A stretch of DNA of 64,000 bases from Streptomyces sp. NBC_01335 (GTDB lineage Bacteria; Actinomycetota; Actinomycetes; Streptomycetales; Streptomycetaceae), in contig NZ_CP108370.1 in the NCBI RefSeq assembly GCF_035953295.1, positions 1,674,001 to 1,738,000 of the forward strand, read 5' to 3'. Made by a program: the position numbers and the translations under genes. The notes under the pieces are model-generated. The model did no database searches. It was given only the letters and a program-made list of their open reading frames with translations, and had not been told where the DNA came from. Position 1 is the stretch's first letter. Each line of letters begins with the position of its first letter. Below are positions 40,400-49,077 of the stretch, piece by piece.

Positions 40400-41218
40400 G
40401 TGCCCGGTTTGCCCGCTCCCCGCACGATTCTGCTCACCGGAGCCGCCGGCGGTCTCGGCACGCTGATGCGCGAGCTGCTCCCGGCGTACGGATACGAGCT
40501 GCGCCTCTTCGACCTCGTGCCGATCGAGGGCGAGCCGGACGCGATCGTGGCCGACCTGGCCGACCGGGAGGCGCTGCGCGAAGCCGTACGCGGCGTCGAC
40601 GCGATCATCCACCTCGCCGGCATCTCACTGGAAGCCTCCTTCGACAAGATCCTGCGCGCCAACGTCGAGGGCACGTACAACCTGTACGAGGCGGCCCGCG
40701 AGGAGGGCGTGCGCCGGATCGTGTTCGCCTCCTCCAACCACGCGATCGGCTGGACCCCCGCCCCGGCGGCCGGTGAGCCGCTCATCGGTGTCGACACGCC
40801 CCGGCGTCCCGACACCTTCTACGGCCTCTCCAAGTCCTTCGGCGAGGACCTGGCCCAGCTCTACCAGGACAAGCACGGCGTCGAGACCGTCTCGGTCCGC
40901 ATCGGCTCCTGCTTCCGCGAGCCGACGTCGGTGCGGATGCTCTCGGTCTGGATGAGCCCCGAGGACGGCGCCCGCCTCTTCCACGCGGCGCTCACCGCCC
41001 CGGACGTCGCCCACACGGTGGTCTACGGCTCCTCCGCCAACACCCGGCTGTGGTGGGACCTGTCGACCGCCCGGGCGCTCGGGTACGAGCCGGAGGACGA
41101 CTCGGAGCGGTTCGCGGAGAAGCTGGTCGCCGAGTTCGGCGAGCTGGACCCGGCCGACCCGGCCCAGACGCACGTCGGCGGCCCCTTCGTCACCGACCCG
41201 CCGATCTGGCCGTACTGA
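40400..41218 (+). CDS. udh: Uronate dehydrogenase
   Basis: A 272-residue extended short-chain dehydrogenase. It carries the NAD motif TGAAGGLG, IIHLAGISLEASFDKILRAN, RIVFASSNHAIGW, the catalytic YxxxK in FYGLSKSFGE, VRIGSC, and a C-terminal WWDLS block; this series is characteristic of bacterial uronate dehydrogenases. It oxidises D-galacturonate or D-glucuronate to the aldarolactone, the first step of the oxidative pectin pathway ending in alpha-ketoglutarate. GTG at 40400 has AGGAGG 4 bases before it and is preferred over an earlier in-frame GTG. It is divergent from kdgD, the later step of the same pathway, and ends with a hairpin at 41253. Confidence 0.9.
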   Translation: MPGLPAPRTILLTGAAGGLGTLMRELLPAYGYELRLFDLVPIEGEPDAIVADLADREALREAVRGVDAIIHLAGISLEASFDKILRANVEGTYNLYEAAREEGVRRIVFASSNHAIGWTPAPAAGEPLIGVDTPRRPDTFYGLSKSFGEDLAQLYQDKHGVETVSVRIGSCFREPTSVRMLSVWMSPEDGARLFHAALTAPDVAHTVVYGSSANTRLWWDLSTARALGYEPEDDSERFAEKLVAEFGELDPADPAQTHVGGPFVTDPPIWPY

Positions 41219-41252
41219 GCCTCCGGACCGGCGGAGAACACCCCGGGCCCGC

Positions 41253-41279
41253 CCGGAGGGGGCGCGCGGCCCCCTCCGG
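41253..41279 (+). terminator. Terminator after udh
   Basis: Perfect 10-bp stem CCGGAGGGGG (41253-41262) with CCCCCTCCGG (41270-41279), loop CGCGCGG, 35 bases past the udh stop. Confidence 0.75.
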
Positions 41280-41369
41280 CGCGCTCGCCCGTGCGGGTAC
41301 TGATGCGGAGGGCACGGAAGGGACGGAAGGTAAGGGAACGGCAAAGCCGGGTCGTTCGTTACCCCGGTC

Positions 41370-42620
41370 ATGACCGCAATGACCCCCGGCTCGAACATCC
41401 CTCTCTCCGCCGTCCGCGTGGCGGTGGACGTCGCCGCCCCGGTGCGGCTCGACGTCTCGGGCCTGCTGCTCTCCGCCGACGGCAAGGTCCGCTCCGACGA
41501 CGACTTCATCTTCTACAACCAGCCCTCGGGCCCCGGAGTGACCTACCGCTCCGGCGGCGGCACGGCGCCGGACTCGATCGTGGTCGACACCGGGGCGGTG
41601 CCGCCGGGGATCGAGAAGATCGTCGTCACCGCGAGCCCCGACGCGGCGGGCCAGACCTTCCAGGGCATCGAGCCCACCGCCACCGTGCGCGACGCCGACA
41701 GCGGCAGCGCCCTCGCGACGTTCACCCCGCCGCGTCTGGGCACCGAGACGGCGCTCGTGGTCATCGAGATCTACCGCCGCCAGGGCGCCTGGAAGGCCCG
41801 CGCGGTCGGCCAGGGATACGCCGACGGCCTGGCGGGCATCGCCACGGACTTCGGCGTGACGGTCGAGGAGCCCGCCGCCCAGCCCGCTCCCCCGGCCCCC
41901 GCCGCGCAGGCGTACCCGCAGACGGCTCCCCCGGCCGCACCGGCGTACCCGCAGGCCGCGCCCGTGGACCCGAGGATCGCACCGCCGATGCCGTCGGCGC
42001 CGCCCGCGCCCCCGGCCGCCGCGCCGGCTCCCGCGGCCTCCGGGAAGATCAACCTCGACAAGGGCCGGGTCAGCCTCCAGAAGAACCAGACGGTCTCGCT
42101 GGTCAAGGGCGGCCGGCCGCTGCTCTCGCAGGTCAAGATGGGCCTCGGCTGGGAGCCCGCGTTCCGGGGCAAGGACATCGACCTGGACGCCTCGGTGATC
42201 GCGTACGGCCCCGACCGCAAGCACCTGGACAGCTGCTACTTCGGCAAGCTGTCCATCCTCAACGGCGCGATCAAGCACTCCGGCGACAACCTCACCGGCG
42301 AGGGCGCGGGGGACGACGAGGTGATCGTCGTGGACCTCGGCCGCATCCCTGCGGAGGCCACGGGTCTCGTCTTCACGGTGAACTCCTTCACCGGCCAGAA
42401 GTTCACCGAGGTGGCGAAGGCGTACTGCCGGCTGCTCGACGCGGCCACCGGCGAGGAGCTGGTCCGCTTCGACCTGAGCAGCACGGAGCCGCAGACCGGC
42501 GTGATGATGGCCAAGCTGATCAAGCAGTTCACCGGCGAGTGGGAGATGACCGCCATGGGCGAGTTCGTGAAGTCACGCACCGTACGCGGCATGGTGAAGC
42601 CCGCGGCCGCGGCGCTCTAG
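41370..42620 (+). CDS. Tandem TerD-domain protein
   Basis: A 416-residue cytoplasmic protein built of two TerD domains joined by a Pro/Ala-rich linker. Domain 1 (about 5-165) has LDVSGLLLSADGKVRSDDDFIFYNQP; the linker (about 168-230) repeats AYPQ and AAPAPP motifs; domain 2 (about 232-416) has INLDKGRVSLQKNQTVSLVK, MGLGWEP and DIDLDASVIAY, plus DEVIVVDL. TerD domains bind calcium through Asp-rich loops and are linked to tellurite resistance and stress signalling; both domains keep Asp residues. In streptomycetes such genes influence calcium response and differentiation (family knowledge). ATG 41370 and 41379 are both possible; the ribosome site is weak. Confidence 0.9.
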   Translation: MTAMTPGSNIPLSAVRVAVDVAAPVRLDVSGLLLSADGKVRSDDDFIFYNQPSGPGVTYRSGGGTAPDSIVVDTGAVPPGIEKIVVTASPDAAGQTFQGIEPTATVRDADSGSALATFTPPRLGTETALVVIEIYRRQGAWKARAVGQGYADGLAGIATDFGVTVEEPAAQPAPPAPAAQAYPQTAPPAAPAYPQAAPVDPRIAPPMPSAPPAPPAAAPAPAASGKINLDKGRVSLQKNQTVSLVKGGRPLLSQVKMGLGWEPAFRGKDIDLDASVIAYGPDRKHLDSCYFGKLSILNGAIKHSGDNLTGEGAGDDEVIVVDLGRIPAEATGLVFTVNSFTGQKFTEVAKAYCRLLDAATGEELVRFDLSSTEPQTGVMMAKLIKQFTGEWEMTAMGEFVKSRTVRGMVKPAAAAL

Positions 42621-42680
42621 CCGTACGCCCCGGCACGTCCGTCGCCCCGTGCGCGCGGGGAGGCGGCCCCGGAACGGCTT

Positions 42681-42712
42681 CCGGGGCACCTGGTGTCTCT
42701 CAGGTGCCCCGG
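42681..42712. terminator. Bidirectional terminator, perfect 12-bp stem
   Basis: CCGGGGCACCTG (42681-42692) pairs with CAGGTGCCCCGG (42701-42712), loop GTGTCTCT, between the convergent TerD gene and the small gene ending at 42783. Confidence 0.8.
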
Positions 42713-42782
42713 TTCCGGGTGTCCTCCGGCGGACGGCCGCTCGTGCCCGTGGACATGTCCGTCCGACACGTCCTTGGCACTC

Positions 42783-43013
42783 TCAGAGCTTGGTCAGCTT
42801 GGAGTACGGGCTGAGGATCCTCCCCTGACGCCCGGCGAAGTCGATCAGGACTGCGTCGTTGTCGCCCTCGACAGCGAGAATGCGCCCGAGGCCGAACTGG
42901 TCGTGCGACACCCGGTCGCCCACGTCGAAGCATTCGACCGGTGGGGCCGCCTGGGCCGGGCGGTTGAAGGGACTGGAAGGCAGGTGACGCCGGGATCCGG
43001 CTGACTGTTTCAT
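42783..43013 (-). CDS. Small conserved protein with UvrD C-terminal (Tudor-like) motif
   Basis: A 76-residue protein. The C-terminal half (FDVGDRVSHDQFGLGRI, then AVEGDNDAVLIDFAG) looks like the Tudor-like beta-barrel at the end of UvrD/PcrA helicases and in CarD-type proteins, a fold that contacts RNA polymerase or nucleic acid. The N-terminal 28 residues are Pro/Arg-rich and disordered. It is a single gene with AAGG before its ATG (43011-43013). A role in transcription-linked DNA repair or in modulating polymerase is possible, inferred only from the fold motif. Confidence 0.75.
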   Translation of the reverse strand: MKQSAGSRRHLPSSPFNRPAQAAPPVECFDVGDRVSHDQFGLGRILAVEGDNDAVLIDFAGRQGRILSPYSKLTKL

Positions 43014-43452
43014 TACCTTGAGTATGCGCCACCCGGACGCCGGGCGCTATGCCCGTTCCCGCCCTCGGCCCAGTAGTGCCGCATTCGTGATACGCCCGCG
43101 ACCAGGGGCGGTCGCCGCCACGGAGCGCTTCGGACGGCGTGGCCGCCCGGGTCACCGGTCCCGAAAGACCCCCGAAGGTGTGGCGGTTCGGGGGCGTCCG
43201 GCGGGGGTGCGGAGCCGCCCGGCCTGCCCGGTCCGCCGCACGGGCGGCGAGCGACGGACGAACGGCCGGCACGCGGCGCCCACCCCGGCGGGCCCCCGGC
43301 CGGCCCTGTGCCCGGCCCGGCTCCTCGGTGCCGTACCGCGGTCCCGTACGTCGGTCTCGTCCACCGGACCCCACTGCGGGCTGTAATGCCCGAGTAACGG
43401 CGTCTGTCTAACGTCCGGGCTCCCCCGTACCGTCCCTGGAGGAGCACCCCCG
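43014..43452. other. Intergenic region before the subtilase gene
   Basis: These 439 bases are GC-rich with no convincing gene on either strand; open frames are low-complexity Arg/Pro/Gly. The right end carries the subtilase ribosome site (GGAGGAG). No clear promoter boxes or repeats were recognised. Confidence 0.6.
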
Positions 43453-46044
43453 ATGCACCTGCCCCGATCGTCCCGGCGCAGATCCGCCGCGCTGGTGGCC
43501 GCCGCGCTCACCACCGCCGGTCTGCTGATCGGCCCGCCGGCCGCGGCTGCCGCCGACGCCGCGCCGTCCCCGAAGGTCGACTCCGCCCTGCTGACCGCCG
43601 TCGACGGCGGTGGCGAGGCGACCTTCTTCGTCACGCTGAAGGACCAGGCGGACCTGTCCTCCGCCAAGAAGCAGAAGTCCCACGCGGCCCGTGCGAAGGC
43701 CGCGTACGGCGAACTGCGCGCCCACGCCAAGTCCAGCCAGAAGTCGCTCAACTCTTTCCTCGACAAGGAAAAGGTGAGCCACGAAGGTTACTGGATCGCG
43801 AACACCGTCAAGGTGACCGGTGACCAGGACCTGATCAATCAGCTGGCGAAGCGCTCGGACGTCGCGAGCATCGTGCCGGAGCGGCACTACCAGCTCGACG
43901 ACATCGAGACCTCCGACGCGAAGATCACCACGTCGCGCACGAACCCTTCGGTCAAGGGCTCGTCGGCCAAGAGCGCCACGGATTCGTCCGCGAACGGTGA
44001 CGAGACCCCCGAGTGGGGCGTCGCCGACATCAACGCCGACGACGTGTGGAACCAGTACGACGACCGCGGCGAGGGCATCGTCATCGCCAGCGTCGACTCG
44101 GGCGTGCAGTTCGACCACCCCGACCTGGTGGCCCAGTACCGGGGCAACAACGGCGACGGCACCTTCACGCACGACTACAACTTCTACGACCCGTCCGGGA
44201 CCTGCGCCGCCGACGGCACCCCGTGCGACAACAACGGTCACGGCACCCACACCATGGGCACCATGGTCGGCAAGCACGGCATCGGCATCGCCCCGAACGC
44301 CAAGTGGATCGCCGCCAAGGGCTGCGAGTCGAGCCAGTGCACGGACGAGTACCTGCTCGCCGCCGGCCAGTGGATCCTCGCCCCGACCGACCACAACGGG
44401 CAGAACCCGCGCCCGGACCTGGCGCCGAACATCGTCAACAACTCCTGGGGCGGCGACGACACGACGTTCTACCAGGACATCGTCGAGGCCTGGAACTCCG
44501 CGGGCATCTTCGAGGCGTTCGCGGCCGGCAACGACGGTGACGGCACCACCTGCTCCACCGCCCACGCACCCGGTTCCCAGGCGCCCTCCTACGGCGTCGG
44601 CGCGTACGACGCGAACGGCAAGATCGCGTCCTTCTCCGGTTTCGGCCCGTCGCTGGTCGACGGTTCGGCGAAGCCGAACATCTCGGCGCCGGGCGTGAAC
44701 GTCGAGTCGACGTGGCCGGGTTCTTCGTACAACACGGAGAACGGCACCTCCATGGCCACCCCGCACGTGGCGGGCGCTGTCGCCCTCCTGTGGTCGGCGG
44801 CCCCGTCGCTGATCGGTGACATCCAGGGCACGCGTGACCTGCTCAACCAGGGCGCCCGTGACGTCGACGACACCCACTGCGGTGGCACCGCCGACATGAA
44901 CAACGTCTGGGGCCAGGGCAAGCTCGACATCCTCGCGTCCGTCGACAAGGCCCCGCACACCGCGGGCACCGTCAGCGGCAAGGTCACCGACAAGGCCACC
45001 GGCACCGCCGTCTCCGGCGCCGTCGTCAAGGCCACCAACGCCACCTACGGCACCCGTACGGTCACCACCGGCGCCGACGGCACGTACCGCCTGTCGCTCA
45101 ACCCGGGCACGTACGACTTCGCGCTCAGCGGCTACGGCTACGCGACCGCCCAGGTCGCCGGCGTCGAGATCACCGAGAACCAGGCGCTGACGCAGGACAT
45201 CGCGCTCTCCGCCGTCGCCTCGCACAAGGTCACCGGCACCGTCCTGGACGTCACCGGCAAGGCCCTGCCCGGCGCGACCGTCGAGCTGACCGGCTCCCCG
45301 GTCCCCTCGGTGGTCACCAACGCCAAGGGCAAGTACACGCTGCCGAAGGTCGCCGAGGGTGCCTACACCCTGACCGTGAAGCCGACCGCGCCGGTCCTGT
45401 GCAACGGCATCTTCACCGGTGCCACCACCGTCGCCGCCGCCGACCTGACCAAGGACGTCCAGGTCCCGGCCCGCACCGACGCCACCGGCAACAGCTGCGC
45501 CCCGGCCGCCTACTCCTGGATCGCCGGTTCGAAGAAGGTCGCCCTGACCGGTGACGAGGACGCCACGACGATCTCGCTGCCCTTCCCGGTGAAGCTGTAC
45601 GGGGTCTCGTACTCCACGACCTCCGTCACCACCGACGGCATGCTGAACTTCCTGGCGCCGCGCGTCGGCGACTACGCGAACACCACGCTGCCGACCGAGT
45701 ACAACCCCAACGGCTTCATCGCCCCGCTCTGGGACGACCTGACGCTCGACAAGAAGTCGTCCGTCCAGACCGCCACCACCGGCACCAAGGGCAGCCGCAA
45801 GTTCGCCGTCGTCTGGAACGACGCGGCCTACGCGAACGGCACCACCGGGCGCGCCACCTTCGAGGCCGTCTTCGACGAGGCCACCGGCGCGGTGACCCTC
45901 CAGTACAAGTCGGTCGCGGACCTGGGTGCGGGTGCCACGGTCGGCATCCAGAACCAGGCCGGCACCGACGCCCTCCAGTACGCCTACAACCAGTCGGTCA
46001 TCACCGCCGGTTCGGCGATCCGCTTCACGCAGGGAGCCAAGTGA
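43453..46044 (+). CDS. Secreted S8 subtilisin-like serine protease with regulatory-like beta domains
   Basis: An 863-residue secreted protease. Residues 1-36 are a signal peptide; about 37-155 an I9-type propeptide (ATFFVTLKDQADLSSAKK...IVPERHYQLDD). The catalytic domain carries Asp in VIASVDSGVQFDHPDL (about 215), His in NNGHGTHTMG (about 262), the oxyanion Asn region NNSWGGDD, and Ser in NGTSMATPHVAG (about 433). Two carboxypeptidase-regulatory-like beta sandwiches follow (about 500-570, SGKVTDKATGTAVSGAVV; and 575-650, VTGTVLDVTGKALPGATV), then a C-terminal beta domain. GGAGGAG lies 8-14 bases before the ATG. Its stop overlaps the ATG of the next gene (TGATG). Confidence 0.93.
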   Translation: MHLPRSSRRRSAALVAAALTTAGLLIGPPAAAAADAAPSPKVDSALLTAVDGGGEATFFVTLKDQADLSSAKKQKSHAARAKAAYGELRAHAKSSQKSLNSFLDKEKVSHEGYWIANTVKVTGDQDLINQLAKRSDVASIVPERHYQLDDIETSDAKITTSRTNPSVKGSSAKSATDSSANGDETPEWGVADINADDVWNQYDDRGEGIVIASVDSGVQFDHPDLVAQYRGNNGDGTFTHDYNFYDPSGTCAADGTPCDNNGHGTHTMGTMVGKHGIGIAPNAKWIAAKGCESSQCTDEYLLAAGQWILAPTDHNGQNPRPDLAPNIVNNSWGGDDTTFYQDIVEAWNSAGIFEAFAAGNDGDGTTCSTAHAPGSQAPSYGVGAYDANGKIASFSGFGPSLVDGSAKPNISAPGVNVESTWPGSSYNTENGTSMATPHVAGAVALLWSAAPSLIGDIQGTRDLLNQGARDVDDTHCGGTADMNNVWGQGKLDILASVDKAPHTAGTVSGKVTDKATGTAVSGAVVKATNATYGTRTVTTGADGTYRLSLNPGTYDFALSGYGYATAQVAGVEITENQALTQDIALSAVASHKVTGTVLDVTGKALPGATVELTGSPVPSVVTNAKGKYTLPKVAEGAYTLTVKPTAPVLCNGIFTGATTVAAADLTKDVQVPARTDATGNSCAPAAYSWIAGSKKVALTGDEDATTISLPFPVKLYGVSYSTTSVTTDGMLNFLAPRVGDYANTTLPTEYNPNGFIAPLWDDLTLDKKSSVQTATTGTKGSRKFAVVWNDAAYANGTTGRATFEAVFDEATGAVTLQYKSVADLGAGATVGIQNQAGTDALQYAYNQSVITAGSAIRFTQGAK

Positions 46045-48992
46045 TGAGAAACCTCCACTCGCGGCGGGGCGTCCAGCTCGCCTCCGCCCTGGTCGCCGCC
46101 GGGCTCTGCCTGAGCATCGCCCCGCAGGCCCTGGCCGCCGACGACGGTGACGGCGTCCTGAAGCTGACGGCCGCCCAGGCGCAGCAGCTGACCGCCGATG
46201 TCGCCCTGGACCCGTACGGTGACGCGGCCGAGAACCAGGTCAGCCCCCAGGCGGAGGACGCGCCCGCGTCCGGTACGGACGCGCCGTCCTCCGGCTCCGG
46301 TTCCTCGCTGGACGGCACGTCCACCGATGCCGCCACCGACGCCGCCGCCCCGGTCACCTTCACCGGCACCTCCTCCCTGGAGGGCGTGCTGGGCATGGGC
46401 GCGACCGTGCCCGTCGGCAAGAACGGCGACTACTTCACCGTCCACGGCCGGGGCAACGTGCAGCTGCACACCGCGGACGGCGAGTCCGTGTGGGAGCGCA
46501 CGAACAACTCGTACTACACGGACTGGCAGGTCAAGGCCCTGCGCCCGTGGCAGCCCGAGCCGTTCCCGGTGCGGATCATGATGGGCTACAACGCGGTCTC
46601 GCCGTTCACGCCCTCCTCCGACTCCGGCTACTCCACGGGCGACCTGACCGGTGACGGCGTCGACGACATCGTCTTCTCGGCGAGCGTCGGCATCCTGTCC
46701 TACCGCCCGTTCACCTCGCCCGGCTCGTCGCTGCCCAACGGCACCTTCGTGACCATCCTCGACGGCAAGACCGGCAAGACGGTGTGGTCGAAGCTGTACG
46801 ACTACGCCACCATGGTCAAGATCGTCGACGGCACGCTGCTCGTCGCCGACGCGCCCCGGATGAACATGAACTCTCCGGCCGCCGACACGGCGAAGCTGTA
46901 CGGCATCCGCTTCTCCTCGGCGGACGGCAAGCTGACTCCGTCGTCCACGTGGACGTACGACACCGGTGAGGCGGGCGACGCCGCCTGGGGCGACATCCAG
47001 GACCTCGGCAAGGGCAAGGTCGCCGTCTCGTGGGACCGGGCGATGACCAGCACGGTGGAGGGCCGGGGTCACACCCTCGCCCTGAACGTGGCGGACGGCT
47101 CGGTCACCTGGAAGACCGACAGCCTGCTCTACAGCCGTCAGCTGCGCGTCGACGCCGGCCGCAAGCGGCTCGTCGCCATCGAGCAGTCCGACGTCAACGA
47201 CGCGGTGAAGTACGAGGTCGCCGCGTACGACCTGAAGACCGGCAACCGTACGACGCTGGACAGCCGGGTCAACGTGCTGCCCACCGCTCTGACGATCGGT
47301 GACCTCACCGCCAAGGCGGGCGACGAGTACGTGGTCGCCGAGTCCTCCCTGGACAACTACCTCCAGGTGAACGCCAACACGGTGCGTGTCGTGAACGGCG
47401 ACGCGCCCGGCAAGCTGCTGTGGTCGCAGACGACCAAGCGCGACGCCGGGAACAGCCAGGACGGGCCGAACGTCTGGCGTCTCCAGGTCGCCGACGGCAA
47501 GCTCGTCGTCGCGGGCGACGACGACCGCATGATCTCCGGGTCGCAGAACTCCGGCGGCGAACGCTTCGCCGCGACGACCGTGTACTCGGGCAAGGGCGCC
47601 GTCGTCTGGCAGAACAAGGGCCTCACCGGCGCGCCGATGTACCAGGACGTCTTCAGCGACGCCGAGGGCACCCACGTCCGGGTCATCGACCAGAGCCAGA
47701 ACATCCGTACGTTCAAGCTCGGCAACGGCAAGCAGCAGAGCATCACGCCGCTCCAGGCGGACATCTCCTACGCGCAGACCGCCGACGTGAACAAGGACGG
47801 CAAGTCCGACGTGGTGATGGCCGGTTCGTCGGACGGCGTGTGGGCCTACTCCGGTCCCTCGCTCGTCTCCGGCAAGCCCGAGAAGCTGTGGAGCGCCACG
47901 GTTCCCGGCGCGGTGCACGACATGCAGAAGGGTGACGTCAACGGGGACGGCAAGGACGAGATCGTCGTCGCCGCCGACTCCGCCGTGGTCGTCCTCAACG
48001 CCAGGACCGGCAAGACGCTGGCCACCATCGACAGCGGCGGCCAGTTCGTCCACTCGGTGAAGCTCGCCGACCTCGACGGCGACGGCGAGCAGGACATCGT
48101 CGTCCCGACGAACACCCTGAACGCCTACTACGGCGACGGGCACAAGATCTGGTCGTACGCGGCGCCCAAGGACCTCGGTGACGTGGTCTTCTCCGACCCG
48201 TCGGTCCTGGACGGCAAGGTCTACACCTCGTACTCCAAGGTCGACTCGATCAACCTGGCCGACCCGGGGGCGAACGCGGTCGCGCTCAACGCCAAGACCG
48301 GCAAGACGAAGTGGAGCATCGCGCCGGAGGTCCCGGCCGCGTCGACCGACGGGGTCGTCCACGCCGCGCTGACGTACAAGGGCACCTTCGCCTCCCCGGA
48401 GATCCCGTACGCCGACGGCCACGCGGTCGTCTACACCTGGGACATCCAGTCGCAGGCCGGCCTCGGCGCCACCGACGCCAGCGCCCCGCACACCTACATG
48501 GAGATCCGCGACGGCCGCACCGGCAAGGTCGTGCACTCCACGACCATGGGCGGCCTGTGGACGCACGGCGGCTTCTTCACCGACGACGGCGTCCTCTACC
48601 AGGCGGGCACCTCGTCCTTCCGGAAGTTCTCCGGTGAGGGCACCGAAGACGAGAAGGCCGGGGTGCTCGGGCAGTCCTACAACGGCGCCTTCGCCACCGG
48701 CCCCGGCGGCCGGAAGCTGCTGATCGTCGGCGGGGAGGGCTCCGTCGGCGCCTACACCGGGGACGCGGACTTCTTCGCGAGCGAGGACTCCTTCCAGGGG
48801 TCTCTCGGCGGCGCCAACCTGATCGGCGCCCGCAACTTCCTCGCCGCCGACCTCGACGGCGACGGCACCGACGAGGTGCTCTCGCTCCAGGGCGACGACT
48901 ACGGCTCGGACCGGCTCGCCGAAGACCTCGGCGGTCGCTACCTGCTCGACGACAACGGCATCCACCAGGTCGCCACGTACAAGCTCTCCTGA
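46044..48992 (+). CDS. Large secreted FG-GAP/VCBS and PQQ-like repeat protein
   Basis: A 982-residue secreted protein. Residues 1-31 are a signal peptide, followed by a Ser/Asp/Ala-rich spacer (60-105). The body is a beta-propeller-like array with at least five calcium-type FG-GAP loops: DLTGDGVDDIVF, DVNKDGKSDVVM, DVNGDGKDEIVV, DLDGDGEQDIVV and DLDGDGTDEVLS, mixed with PQQ-like strands (ILDGKTGKTVWSK, LNARTGKTLAT, VALNAKTGKTKWS). Such propellers bind proteins or glycans extracellularly. ATG 46044 overlaps the subtilase stop (TGATG), with AGGGAG 6-11 bases upstream. The pair is therefore made together and may form a protease-adhesin unit. A terminator follows. Confidence 0.88.
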   Translation: MRNLHSRRGVQLASALVAAGLCLSIAPQALAADDGDGVLKLTAAQAQQLTADVALDPYGDAAENQVSPQAEDAPASGTDAPSSGSGSSLDGTSTDAATDAAAPVTFTGTSSLEGVLGMGATVPVGKNGDYFTVHGRGNVQLHTADGESVWERTNNSYYTDWQVKALRPWQPEPFPVRIMMGYNAVSPFTPSSDSGYSTGDLTGDGVDDIVFSASVGILSYRPFTSPGSSLPNGTFVTILDGKTGKTVWSKLYDYATMVKIVDGTLLVADAPRMNMNSPAADTAKLYGIRFSSADGKLTPSSTWTYDTGEAGDAAWGDIQDLGKGKVAVSWDRAMTSTVEGRGHTLALNVADGSVTWKTDSLLYSRQLRVDAGRKRLVAIEQSDVNDAVKYEVAAYDLKTGNRTTLDSRVNVLPTALTIGDLTAKAGDEYVVAESSLDNYLQVNANTVRVVNGDAPGKLLWSQTTKRDAGNSQDGPNVWRLQVADGKLVVAGDDDRMISGSQNSGGERFAATTVYSGKGAVVWQNKGLTGAPMYQDVFSDAEGTHVRVIDQSQNIRTFKLGNGKQQSITPLQADISYAQTADVNKDGKSDVVMAGSSDGVWAYSGPSLVSGKPEKLWSATVPGAVHDMQKGDVNGDGKDEIVVAADSAVVVLNARTGKTLATIDSGGQFVHSVKLADLDGDGEQDIVVPTNTLNAYYGDGHKIWSYAAPKDLGDVVFSDPSVLDGKVYTSYSKVDSINLADPGANAVALNAKTGKTKWSIAPEVPAASTDGVVHAALTYKGTFASPEIPYADGHAVVYTWDIQSQAGLGATDASAPHTYMEIRDGRTGKVVHSTTMGGLWTHGGFFTDDGVLYQAGTSSFRKFSGEGTEDEKAGVLGQSYNGAFATGPGGRKLLIVGGEGSVGAYTGDADFFASEDSFQGSLGGANLIGARNFLAADLDGDGTDEVLSLQGDDYGSDRLAEDLGGRYLLDDNGIHQVATYKLS

Positions 48993-49020
48993 CCGACGGG
49001 CTGACGCCCTGACGTGACAC

Positions 49021-49049
49021 GGACCCCTCGGGCCTCGCCCGGGGGGTCC
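49021..49049 (+). terminator. Terminator after the protease/FG-GAP operon
   Basis: 13-bp stem (49021-49033 with 49037-49049) with one G-U pair and a 3-base loop, 28 bases after the FG-GAP stop. Confidence 0.75.
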
Positions 49050-49077
49050 CATGTGTGTTCGATTACAGTGCATCCTG

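Noticed and set aside
43014..43452. Small genes before the subtilase
   Set aside because: Both-strand open frames are low-complexity and none has a convincing start.
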